Assembly: GCA_015233395.1 (NCBI GenBank) | Contig: JADFXV010000012.1 | Coordinates: forward strand, 1-59,139 | Reading direction: 5' to 3' | Length of the DNA stretch: 59,139 nucleotides | Origin: Desulfovibrionaceae bacterium | Lineage (GTDB): Bacteria > Desulfobacterota > Desulfovibrionia > Desulfovibrionales > Desulfovibrionaceae | In this document: one piece after another, positions 40,984-48,890 of the stretch | Layout: the number at the start of each line of letters is the position of its first letter | Position numbering within the stretch: position 1 is the stretch's first letter | The notes under the pieces: generated by a model | The model's input: only the letters and a program-made list of their open reading frames with translations | Database searches by the model: none | What the model was told of the DNA's origin: nothing | Translations under genes and position numbers: made by a program

Positions 40984-41391
40984 ATGGCCCTGATGGAATG
41001 GAACGAGAAACTGGCCACCGGTCTTACGGAAATCGACGCCCAGCACAAACGCCTGGTGGCCATGGTCAACAGCCTTCACGAGGCCATGAAGATCGGCAAA
41101 AGCCGCGAGATGGCCGCGGGCTTGATCGGGGATCTCAAAAATTACGCCAAAACCCATTTCGACACCGAAGAAAAGCTCATGGAACGCTTCAAGTTTCCCG
41201 AGCTTGCCGGCCACCGCGTCGAACACAACCGGTTCATCGAAAAAGTCCTGGACTTCGACCTGAATCTCCAGGAAGGAACAACCCTGGCCCCCATGGACGT
41301 CATGATGTTCCTCAAAAATTGGCTCAGCAGCCATATCCTGGACACGGACCAAAAATACGCCCCCTTCCTCAAGGAAAAAGGCATCAGATAG
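40984..41391 (+). CDS. Bacteriohemerythrin
   Basis: This 135-residue hemerythrin binds O2 at a diiron centre. Ligand motifs are seen in order: GLTEIDAQHKRL, KTHFDTEEKLM, GHRVEHNRF and WLSSHILDTDQKY, supplying the His and Glu/Asp ligands. AAGGAG lies 8 bases before ATG 40984. It is divergent from the AhpF-like gene and together they suggest oxygen defence. The last codons and stop are part of a 20-bp tandem duplication (41381-41420). Confidence 0.93.
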   Translation: MALMEWNEKLATGLTEIDAQHKRLVAMVNSLHEAMKIGKSREMAAGLIGDLKNYAKTHFDTEEKLMERFKFPELAGHRVEHNRFIEKVLDFDLNLQEGTTLAPMDVMMFLKNWLSSHILDTDQKYAPFLKEKGIR

Positions 41392-41420
41392 AAGAGAAAG
41401 GCGTCAGATAGAAGAGAAAG
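41381..41420. repeat. 20-bp tandem duplication at the hemerythrin 3' end
   Basis: GCATCAGATAGAAGAGAAAG is followed at once by GCGTCAGATAGAAGAGAAAG, 19 of 20 bases equal. The first copy carries the final Ile-Arg codons and stop of the hemerythrin gene. It looks like slippage or an unequal duplication of the gene end, with no frame effect. Confidence 0.7.
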
Positions 41421-41446
41421 GAACCGGGGCTCCGCCCCGGCCCCTG

Positions 41447-41469
41447 CCGGGGGTGATAATCACCCCCGG
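41447..41469. terminator. Hairpin after hemerythrin
   Basis: CCGGGGGTGAT-A-ATCACCCCCGG: an 11-bp perfect stem around a central A, 55 bases after the hemerythrin stop. It probably ends that transcript, though no T-run follows. The remainder of the 331-base gap 41392-41722 is the likely promoter region of the hybrid kinase; no gene is seen in it. Confidence 0.55.
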
Positions 41470-41722
41470 ACCCCCGTGACAAATTACAGCTTTTCGTAAG
41501 CATAACCCGCGCAACGCCTATCGATTCCCGATCATGACCCCAACCCTGCCCCCTCTCGTTGTCTCGGCTCCACACGCGGCCCACGGAACTTTGGCCGGCC
41601 CATCCGGCGCAATCACCCGCTATTATTAACAATCTCTTTTACTTGTCTTATCGTGACAGGTCTGTTAGCGAACACACAAGACGATTTGGCTTTAGAATCC
41701 GTACAGTTAGTAAGGCTCACCC

Positions 41723-44700
41723 ATGGCTCACGCGCTGTTGTACAGTCTGCGCGCCCGTCTCATCCTCATCGTCCTGGCCGCCCTGGTCCCGTGCGGCGTG
41801 TATGCCTATTTCACCTACGGCGAATCGGTGAAATACGCCCGCATCGAGGCCGTCGAGGACGCCCGCAGGCTGGCGATTCTCACCGCCGGCAACGGCCGGG
41901 AGCTCTTCGACGGCGGCCACCGGCTGCTCGCGGCCATCGGCCAGTTGCCCCGGGACGTCCTGCTAGACCAGGCGAAATGCGGCAAATTTTTCGAAAGCCT
42001 GCTGGCGGACAATTCCAGCTACGCCAACTTCGCCCTGGCCGATGCAAAGGGCCTCCCGGTCTGCTCTTCCCTGCCGGTCCCGGACGGGCTTTCGGTCGAA
42101 GGCAACCCCTGGTTCACGCAGGCCCTGCTGGGCAAGGACTTCGTGATCAGCGACCCGCTTTTTTGCCGGATCGCGAAAAAGCCGGCGATCATCATGTCCG
42201 CCCCGGTGCGCGGCGAGTCCGGCAAGGTGAGCCATGTTTTGGCTCTGACCATGGAAAGCGGCTGGCTGGAAAGGATCGCGGCCGGCCTGCCTCTGCCCGA
42301 GGGCACGACCCTTTCGGTCGTCGACCGCGCCGGCAAATTTTGGGCCAGGTATCCGCAGGCCGGCGACTGGCTTGAAAAGCCCATCCCCGGGAGCGACGCC
42401 ATCCTTGCCGCCGTGACCGGAGGCGGCCCGGACACCGCCGAGGCCGTAGGCGTCGACGGGGTCGAGCGCCTGTACGCCTTTGCCCCGCTTTTTACCGCTC
42501 CAGGGGCCGAAATGTTCATGCGCATCGGCATCCCGGCCCGGGTGGCGTACGCCCAGGCGGAAAAATCGCTTCGGCGCAACCTGCTCGTCATCGCCTCGGT
42601 CGGAGCGCTGGCCATCCTGGCCACGGCCGTGTTCGGCAACATCTTCATCCTGCGCCACACCAACGTGCTGCTGACCGCGACCAAGCGCCTGGCCAGCGGA
42701 GACATGAGCTTTCGCATCGGCGGACCCCATTCCAAAGGCGAGCTGGCCCAGATCGCCAGGTCCTTCGACATCATGGCCGACTCCCTCGATAAACAGGCGG
42801 CGGACCTCAAGCAGGCCGAGGAAAACTACCGGAGCATTTTCGAAAACGCGACCGAGGGCATCTTCCGGACCAACCCTCGGGGGAGCTTTATCCTGGCCAA
42901 TCCGACCCTGGCCAAAATCTTCGGCTACGAATCGGCCGCCGAGCTCCTTGACGCGGTCAAGGACATCGGCGCCCAACTGTACGTCGAGCCGCAAAAACGC
43001 CGCGAGGTCATCGGCGAACTCGAACTGCGGGGGTCGGTTTCCGATTTCGAATTCGAAGCCTACCGCAAGGACGGTTCGAAAATCTGGCTGAGCCTGAGCG
43101 TCAGGGCCGTGCGCGGCGACCGGGGCGGGGTCGTATACATGGAAGGCTTCGCCATGGACATCACCCGGCGCAAGCAGGCCGAGGCGCAACTGACCCAGTC
43201 CACCCGGCGCAAGGCGAAAATGGCCCTCAAGCTGGCCAGCAAGGTCATGGAGCTTCGGGCGGCCCGGAAGGCGGCCGAGCAGGCCAACCGGGCCAAAAGC
43301 GATTTTCTGGCCAGGATGAGCCACGAGATCCGCACCCCCATCCACGCCGTGCTCGGCTTGACCGACGCCGCCCTGCACACGGCGCTGAGCGCCGAACAGC
43401 GCGACTATCTGGAAACGGTGCGGGAATCGGGCGGGGCGCTCTTGAATCTCATCAACGACATCCTGGACTTTTCCAAGATCGAGGCCCGAAAGCTGCGCCT
43501 GGAAAACATCGATTTCGACCTGCGCGAGGTGGTGTATTCGACCGTGCGGACCATGTCCGCCTCCGCCAAGGCGAAAGGTCTGTGCCTGGACCTGGATTTC
43601 GCCGCCGAGGTTCCGCGCGTGGTCAAGGGCGACCCGGCGAGACTGCGCCAGATCCTCGTCAACCTGGTGGGCAACGCGGTCAAATTCACCGCCCAAGGCG
43701 GGGTTTCGATCACGGTCGGCCTGGACGGCCTGGACGCTTTGGACCGTGGACGCGACGGCGCGGCAACGGTTCTTTTCGAGGTCAGAGACACCGGCGAGGG
43801 CATGGACCAGGACCGGCTCGCCGGCGTCTTCGATGAATTTTGCCAAAGCGACGACTCCATTTCCCGCAAATACGGCGGAAGCGGCCTTGGGCTGTCGATC
43901 AGCAAGCAGCTCGTGGAGATGATGCACGGCAGGATCTGGGCGCACAGCGAGCCCGGCTCGGGAAGCGTCTTCTCCTTCACGGCGGAGTTCGCCAAGGGAG
44001 AGGCGGCGAACATCGTAAACGCGCCCGCGCCGCCGGAGGCCGCCGCCGCGTCGCGGCCCCTCAATGTCCTGCTGGTCGAGGACAATCCCATCAACGTCAA
44101 GGTCGGCCTGTCCTATCTGCGCCGCATGGGGCATGCGTGCACCGTGGCCGACAGCGGCAGGCAGGCGATCCGGACCTTGTCGGACTTTCGTTTCGACGCC
44201 GTGCTCATGGATCTGGAGATGCCGGATATGGACGGCTTTGAGACCACCCGCCGCATCCGGGCCGGCGAGGCCGGGGAAGCGGGCAAAAGCGTCGCGATCA
44301 TCGCCCTGACGGCGCACGCGGTGGCCGACTACAAAGCGCGCTGCCTAGCCGCCGGCATGGACGACTACATCTCCAAGCCGGTGAATTTTGTGGAGATGAC
44401 GGCCATTCTTGAACGCTTCGCCAGAGATGGGGATGTTTTGCCCGAGGCTGCGGCCCAAAAGGTCCCAGGCCCCTCGGGCGCTCCGGGCGCCCAGGCCGAC
44501 CCGGCGATCCTCGACGAGGACGCCGCCCTGGACCGCCTGGACGGCGACCGGGCTCTGTTCCGCGAGATCGTCGCGAGTTTCCTTGGCGACCTGTCCGCCA
44601 AGATCGACCGCATGCGCCAGGCGGCGGCCGCAGCGGACTTCGTCAAGCTGCGGCTGACGGCCCACGGCATCAAGAACAACGCCCTGACCCTCGGGGCCGG

Positions 44701-44827
44701 CCAGTGCGCCGCCTGGGCGGAAAAGCTGGAAGAAGCGGCCAGAAAAGGCCTGCGGGAACAGATCGCGGAACTGACGGAACAAACCGAAGCCGAGCTGCTC
44801 CGGGTCAAAAATCTGCTGACGGCCTGA
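41723..44827 (+). CDS. Hybrid sensor histidine kinase (Cache-like, HAMP, PAS, HisKA, HATPase, receiver, Hpt)
   Basis: This 1034-residue protein has domains in this order: TM1 (about 8-30), a periplasmic Cache-like sensor, TM2 (about 285-305), HAMP, PAS (NYRSIFENATEGIF), HisKA H-box FLARMSHEIRTPIHAVLGL, HATPase with LRQILVNLVGNAVKF, VRDTGEGM and GSGLGLSI, a receiver with LVEDNPINVKVGL, phospho-Asp LMDLEMPDMDGFE, ALTAHAV and ISKPV, and a C-terminal Hpt with His in LTAHGIKNNALTLG. The layout fits an ArcB/BarA-type multistep phosphorelay. The ligand is unknown and no cognate free regulator is adjacent. Confidence 0.92.
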   Translation: MAHALLYSLRARLILIVLAALVPCGVYAYFTYGESVKYARIEAVEDARRLAILTAGNGRELFDGGHRLLAAIGQLPRDVLLDQAKCGKFFESLLADNSSYANFALADAKGLPVCSSLPVPDGLSVEGNPWFTQALLGKDFVISDPLFCRIAKKPAIIMSAPVRGESGKVSHVLALTMESGWLERIAAGLPLPEGTTLSVVDRAGKFWARYPQAGDWLEKPIPGSDAILAAVTGGGPDTAEAVGVDGVERLYAFAPLFTAPGAEMFMRIGIPARVAYAQAEKSLRRNLLVIASVGALAILATAVFGNIFILRHTNVLLTATKRLASGDMSFRIGGPHSKGELAQIARSFDIMADSLDKQAADLKQAEENYRSIFENATEGIFRTNPRGSFILANPTLAKIFGYESAAELLDAVKDIGAQLYVEPQKRREVIGELELRGSVSDFEFEAYRKDGSKIWLSLSVRAVRGDRGGVVYMEGFAMDITRRKQAEAQLTQSTRRKAKMALKLASKVMELRAARKAAEQANRAKSDFLARMSHEIRTPIHAVLGLTDAALHTALSAEQRDYLETVRESGGALLNLINDILDFSKIEARKLRLENIDFDLREVVYSTVRTMSASAKAKGLCLDLDFAAEVPRVVKGDPARLRQILVNLVGNAVKFTAQGGVSITVGLDGLDALDRGRDGAATVLFEVRDTGEGMDQDRLAGVFDEFCQSDDSISRKYGGSGLGLSISKQLVEMMHGRIWAHSEPGSGSVFSFTAEFAKGEAANIVNAPAPPEAAAASRPLNVLLVEDNPINVKVGLSYLRRMGHACTVADSGRQAIRTLSDFRFDAVLMDLEMPDMDGFETTRRIRAGEAGEAGKSVAIIALTAHAVADYKARCLAAGMDDYISKPVNFVEMTAILERFARDGDVLPEAAAQKVPGPSGAPGAQADPAILDEDAALDRLDGDRALFREIVASFLGDLSAKIDRMRQAAAAADFVKLRLTAHGIKNNALTLGAGQCAAWAEKLEEAARKGLREQIAELTEQTEAELLRVKNLLTA

Positions 44828-44896
44828 CGCGACTGCCCGCCCTTGACCGGCAAACGCCCGCGCCCCGCCCCGTATTCCGTCCCGGACTAAGGATTC

Positions 44897-45029
44897 GAGG
44901 GACTTGCAAAATAGTGGTTTTTTTAACGCCGCAGGCTTCCAAAGGGCTACGCCCTTTGGAAGCCTGCATCATTTTCCCGAGTTGCTCAGCCGTGTTGCGA
45001 GTCTGACAGGGCGGCAAATGAATTGTGCA
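44897..45029. repeat. 130-bp intergenic repeat, copy 2 (inverted)
   Basis: The reverse complement matches 30901-31032 over most of its length: AATTCATTTGCCGCC, CAGACTCGCAACACG, GAGCAACTC and GTTAAAAA-type segments are shared. An inner AAAGGGC/GCCCTTT hairpin is present. It fills most of the 252-base gap between the hybrid kinase and the convergent NlpC/P60 gene. Confidence 0.7.
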
Positions 45030-45079
45030 AGAGACTCCAATGATAAAGTGAGGAGGGGGTCCTCCCTCCGGCTGCGCGC

Positions 45080-46546
45080 TCAAATATTCCCTTCGACGTC
45101 GCCGGAGTCGCCGGGTTCGCCCGGCGGCGGGCAGGTTCCGATTTCGGAAGGGGCGATCAGGGTCATGCCCTCGACGCGGTTGATGAGCAGCTTGTCGGCG
45201 CGGACGTTTTGCAGTTCGCGGCCGGGCGACAGCGTGGTGATCACGGTTTTGCCTATCACCTCGCGGCCGCTGGAGCCGTCGGGTTCGAAGGTGCGCACTC
45301 CCCAGACATTGTGGAAGACCAGCGGGTGGCCGTTTTTTTGGCCGATATAGAGCATGATGTGGCCCTTGATCCAGATCAGGGTCAGGTAGGGCACGCCCTG
45401 GGCGAGGATGGTTTTCTCTTTTTCCTGAGCGGTCATGAAGGACAAGGGGATATAGGCGCCGCGCTTGGCCTGGGCCGCCGAGTTGCGCGGCAGCCAGATG
45501 CCGAAGGGCAAAAAAAGGTCGCGCATGGTCGCCGAGCAGTCGCGGTGCCCGTTCGTCCCGCCCCAGCCGTAGGTTTCGCCCATGAACTGGTTGGCCACGG
45601 AGGCGATGTTGGCCGGCGTGGCCGCAAACGGCATGGCTGCGGCCTGGTCCCTGGTGAAGCGCACGGTGGTAAGCCGGGCCTGTCCGTTTTCGCCCCGGAC
45701 GGCGGCGTAGGCGGTCAAGCCGTCTTTTGCGGCCTGGACCACGGGGTAGATGGTCCCGATCCGGGCGGTCAGGTCCGCCGGACAGGCGTCGCCCGAGACC
45801 GGAATCTTGTCCTTGACCACGGCTGCGTAAGAGCCGGTTTCAAAGGACCGCATGAAGGCCTCGTCCACGAAGGCGACGTCCGCGGCCGGCATCCAGCCGT
45901 GGGAAAAGGGCGCTTCGACCAGAACCCAGGCCCCGTCCTTGGAGGTGTGGGAGATGAAGACCGGGGTGTTGGCCCAGACCGAGGAATTTTGCAGATAGTC
46001 GAAGGCCTGCTCGCCGCTTGACGTGGCCTGGCCGTTATAGCGCGGGGCCGCGGTCGGCAGGGCGCGCAGGCTGGTGTTGACCAGGGTGACGCCCTTGCGC
46101 CTGGTGTTGGGGTAATGCTTGAGGTCGGCCAGCGGGGCGAGCTGCGCCGCCAGGCCGGAGGGATGTCTTTTGCTCACCTTGCGGAAGGCCCACAGGGCTT
46201 TCGCCTTGGGATTGCCCGGCGCCTCGCGCCGCCAGGGGCCGAACTGGGCTTCCAGGCAGGCCTGCCCGTAGACGCGGGCGGCCTCGGGCGAGACCAGCGC
46301 CGACGACGCCTTGGCGTCGAGGTAATAGGAGGCGTCCTGGGGCAGGACGCGCAGGTCCTCGATGCTGGCGTCCGGGATGCCGCCCCTGGCCGCCTTGCCG
46401 GTGAACGCCGGCCCGCCCGGCTCGGGCCTTGGCCCCTTGGCGCAACCCGCCGCCAGCAAGAGAACCAGAACCAGCCACGCAAAACGCGCCCGGCCCGAAC
46501 TTCGGAAACCCGCACTCACCCACCCGGTATGCATATTGAAAGACAT
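45080..46546 (-). CDS. SH3-domain NlpC/P60 lipoprotein (paralog 1)
   Basis: This 488-residue lipoprotein (LLLAAGCAKG lipobox) has a middle SH3-like region (HTSKDGAWVLVEAPFSHGWMP) and a C-terminal NlpC/P60 hydrolase: Cys in GTNGHRDCSATMRDLFLP, His in WIKGHIMLYIG and polar LVFHNVWGVR. It probably cleaves peptidoglycan stem peptides (D-Glu/DAP type) in the periplasm. The tail (PPPGEPGDSGDVEG) is Gly/Pro rich. It lies beside a tandem paralog at 46670-48112. Start is uncertain; no ribosome site is clear, and ATG 46534 is an alternative. Confidence 0.87.
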   Translation of the reverse strand: MSFNMHTGWVSAGFRSSGRARFAWLVLVLLLAAGCAKGPRPEPGGPAFTGKAARGGIPDASIEDLRVLPQDASYYLDAKASSALVSPEAARVYGQACLEAQFGPWRREAPGNPKAKALWAFRKVSKRHPSGLAAQLAPLADLKHYPNTRRKGVTLVNTSLRALPTAAPRYNGQATSSGEQAFDYLQNSSVWANTPVFISHTSKDGAWVLVEAPFSHGWMPAADVAFVDEAFMRSFETGSYAAVVKDKIPVSGDACPADLTARIGTIYPVVQAAKDGLTAYAAVRGENGQARLTTVRFTRDQAAAMPFAATPANIASVANQFMGETYGWGGTNGHRDCSATMRDLFLPFGIWLPRNSAAQAKRGAYIPLSFMTAQEKEKTILAQGVPYLTLIWIKGHIMLYIGQKNGHPLVFHNVWGVRTFEPDGSSGREVIGKTVITTLSPGRELQNVRADKLLINRVEGMTLIAPSEIGTCPPPGEPGDSGDVEGNI

Positions 46547-46597
46547 CAGATCATATCCATTGTAAATAAATAAAGTTTTTTGGGGAAAGGGGGTCTT

Positions 46598-46635
46598 GGG
46601 GAAAACCCCTTTTGTTCACAAAAGGGGTTTTCCCC
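46598..46635. repeat. Palindrome between the two NlpC/P60 genes
   Basis: GGGGAAAACCCCTTTTGT, TC centre, then its exact complement (18-bp arms), preceded by AAAGTTTTTTGGGGAAAGGGG. It is of the same family as 8023 and others. It lies just after the second paralog and upstream of the first, so it should separate the two transcripts. Confidence 0.7.
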
Positions 46636-46669
46636 CGGTTTTCCCTTCTCTTCTCTTGCCTTCCCCCGC

Positions 46670-48112
46670 TCATCTCCCCAAAAACGTCATGCCGTCCACG
46701 CGTCCGATGATATTGCGGTCGCGGTCGTAATCCGGCAATTCCCGGCCCGGCGTCAAGGTCGTGATCACGGTTGCGCCGATGACCCGGCGGCCTTCGCTCC
46801 CCGTGGCGTCGCGCGTGCGCACGCCCCAGATGTCGTGGAGCATGACCGGCCGGCCCTCGAAAGTTCCGATGTAGAGCCCGATGTGGCCGGGCAGCGTGAT
46901 CAGGGTCAGAAACGGAACGCCGTCGCGCAGGATCGCCTGTTCCTTTTGCTCGGGCGTGAGCCCGGCCAGGGAGGTCGACGGCGCGGCCTTGGCCTGGGCG
47001 GACGAATTGCGCGGCAGCCAGACGCCAAACGGGGTGAAAAGGTCGCGCACCATGAGCGAGCAGTCGCGTTTGCCGTCAAGCCCCCCCCAGCCGTAGGTCT
47101 GGCCGATCAGTTGCCGGGCCGCGGCCGCGATGTTCGCCGGGGTCGCCTCCAGGGGGATGAGCGCGGCCTGATCGGCCCCGACGGCGCAGTGCGCCAACCG
47201 GGCCCGGTCGCCCTGACGCACGGCTGCCAGGGCCGTGAGTCCCGAGGCGCCAGAAGGGCCGATAGCGCCTTGACTCTCCACCGGGAAAACGCTTCCCAGG
47301 CCGCCGCGCAGCCTGCCGTTTGCGTCCGCAAGCGCGAGATCGACGCCCTCGCGGATGAAGGCGGCGTACGAACCGGTCTGGAAGGCGCTCATGAAGGCCT
47401 CGTCGACGAAAGCGACCGCGCTGCTTGGCAGCCAGCCCTGGCCCATGGCCATTTCCACGAAAATCCACTGCCCGTCGCGGCTTGCGTGCCTGGCCGTAAG
47501 CGGCGTGTTTTGCGGGACGTTCGCGTATTGCAGGTAGTCGAAGGGATAGCCTTCGCCGGGCCGAGACGGGTCGAGATAGGACGGGGCCATGGTCGGCAGG
47601 GCGCGCAGGGCGGCGGCTTCGACGGTCACCGCCGGACGGTTCAGGTTGGGATAGCTCGGAAGGCCGGCGTTCGCTTCAAGCTGCGCGGCGAAGTCCGGAG
47701 GGTTGGGCAGATTGTCGGCTGCGTAGCCGGGACTGGCGGCGAAGGCGCGAAACGGGGCGGCCGCGTCGCGCTTTGCCACCGGCTTTGCGCCTCCCCGCCA
47801 GGGCGCGAAATAGGCCTGGATGAAGTCGTCGGCCAGGGCGGCCTTGGCCTGCGCAGTGAGAAGCGGCCGGTCCTTGCCCGGCCCGTTCGCGAAATAAGCC
47901 GGATCCTGGGGAATGCGGACAAGATCGAGAACAGGGGCTTGCGGGACGGCGGGCGCGGGCTTGGGAACGGGCGCGCAACCGGTGAAACACAAGGCGGCGA
48001 ACCACAAGACGGCGAACCACGGGCAGACCCACGGCAAGGCCCGCCTCGGCGCGGCCGACCGGCGGGCAAATGCGGCCCGGACGCGGGGCGTTGCGATACG
48101 AAGGGGCGGCAC
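46670..48112 (-). CDS. SH3-domain NlpC/P60 lipoprotein (paralog 2)
   Basis: This 480-residue paralog of the previous gene has a lipobox (ALCFTGCAPV), a similar SH3-like region (ASRDGQWIFVEMAMGQGWLP), and an NlpC/P60 domain with Cys in LDGKRDCSLMVRDLF, His in TLPGHIGLYIG and LHDIWGVR. Shared framework motifs are VAFVDEAFM, TPANIAA and VWLPRNS. Divergence is spread along the length, so this is an old tandem duplication. The cupin gene upstream (48116-48514, same strand) ends 3 bases before this start codon, so the two may be co-transcribed. Confidence 0.87.
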   Translation of the reverse strand: MPPLRIATPRVRAAFARRSAAPRRALPWVCPWFAVLWFAALCFTGCAPVPKPAPAVPQAPVLDLVRIPQDPAYFANGPGKDRPLLTAQAKAALADDFIQAYFAPWRGGAKPVAKRDAAAPFRAFAASPGYAADNLPNPPDFAAQLEANAGLPSYPNLNRPAVTVEAAALRALPTMAPSYLDPSRPGEGYPFDYLQYANVPQNTPLTARHASRDGQWIFVEMAMGQGWLPSSAVAFVDEAFMSAFQTGSYAAFIREGVDLALADANGRLRGGLGSVFPVESQGAIGPSGASGLTALAAVRQGDRARLAHCAVGADQAALIPLEATPANIAAAARQLIGQTYGWGGLDGKRDCSLMVRDLFTPFGVWLPRNSSAQAKAAPSTSLAGLTPEQKEQAILRDGVPFLTLITLPGHIGLYIGTFEGRPVMLHDIWGVRTRDATGSEGRRVIGATVITTLTPGRELPDYDRDRNIIGRVDGMTFLGR

Positions 48113-48115
48113 GGC

Positions 48116-48514
48116 TTAAAAATCCGAGAACGGGTAGTCGTCGCGCTTGTCGTAGACCGCGTCGTAGTATTCGATGACCCGGGTTTCCTCTTCGGCGACG
48201 AAGCGGTGGGCCAGACCCGGAAAAATCGTGACCTTGCCGCCGGCGGCGAGCAGGTGGACGGCTTTTTCGCCGCTGTCCAGATCGTGGATGGACAGCCTGG
48301 CTTTGCCCGCGATCACGTAAAAGAATTCGGTCTTGACGCGGTGGTAATGGCCGCCGCGAAAATGCGGTCCGGGAACCAGGGAGAAATAGGCCAGATGCCG
48401 GAACGGGGAACCGTCCACGATCAGGGCCAGTTCGCCGCGCTCCTGGATCAGGCGGCGCTCGGGGAGGAACTCGCCGGTGACCGGCAGTTCGGAAATCACG
48501 ATTTTATCGCTCAC
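48116..48514 (-). CDS. Cupin domain protein
   Basis: This 132-residue single cupin has both motifs: GGHYHRVKTEFFYVIAG (H-x-H-x3-E) and VTIFPGLAHRF (P-G-x2-H), so a metal site is likely. The family includes sugar-nucleotide isomerases and small-molecule dioxygenases; no specific substrate is shown. Upstream 48515-48890 holds no gene that I could support. It is transcribed toward the second NlpC/P60 gene with its stop 3 bases before that start codon. Confidence 0.85.
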   Translation of the reverse strand: MSDKIVISELPVTGEFLPERRLIQERGELALIVDGSPFRHLAYFSLVPGPHFRGGHYHRVKTEFFYVIAGKARLSIHDLDSGEKAVHLLAAGGKVTIFPGLAHRFVAEEETRVIEYYDAVYDKRDDYPFSDF

Positions 48515-48890
48515 GCGTTACGGCCTCGTTTGCGTCGTATTGTCCCGGGCGGCGAAAACGCAAGCGTCCCGGCCCGTCCGTTGCATCGGCCCAGCCTAGC
48601 ACCAAGGCCGGCGGCCGGCAACCCGTCGCGCGCCGCCGTGGGGTCTCGGACCCCTTGCGTTCTTTCGGCGAGGCCTTTTTGGGGAGACGCCCATGCGACC
48701 GGCTTGCGCAAGCGGGATGTTCAGCTGCTCGGCCACGATCGCCGCATGGCGCATCTTGGAGCATCTTGGGGTTGCTTTGTCCGGAAATACAGCCTAAGCG
48801 TTGAATGCGGAATATCTTTGCGCCGGGCGGCTTGCGCCCGGAACCGGCGGGAGAGGCCGGGCGGGCTTTGCGAACGGACGGTCGCCATCC
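48515..48890. other. Divergent intergenic region without a gene
   Basis: 376 bases lie between the cupin gene (minus) and the diguanylate cyclase (plus). Only short GC-rich frames are present, none with good coding properties or a ribosome site. It should contain both promoters, but no clear -35/-10 pair was identified. Nothing else was recognised. Confidence 0.5.

Noticed and set aside
41963-44317. Long open frame on the minus strand (784 codons)
   Set aside because: It lies entirely antisense to the hybrid kinase with GC-rich codon bias of a shadow frame; no domain is recognisable.
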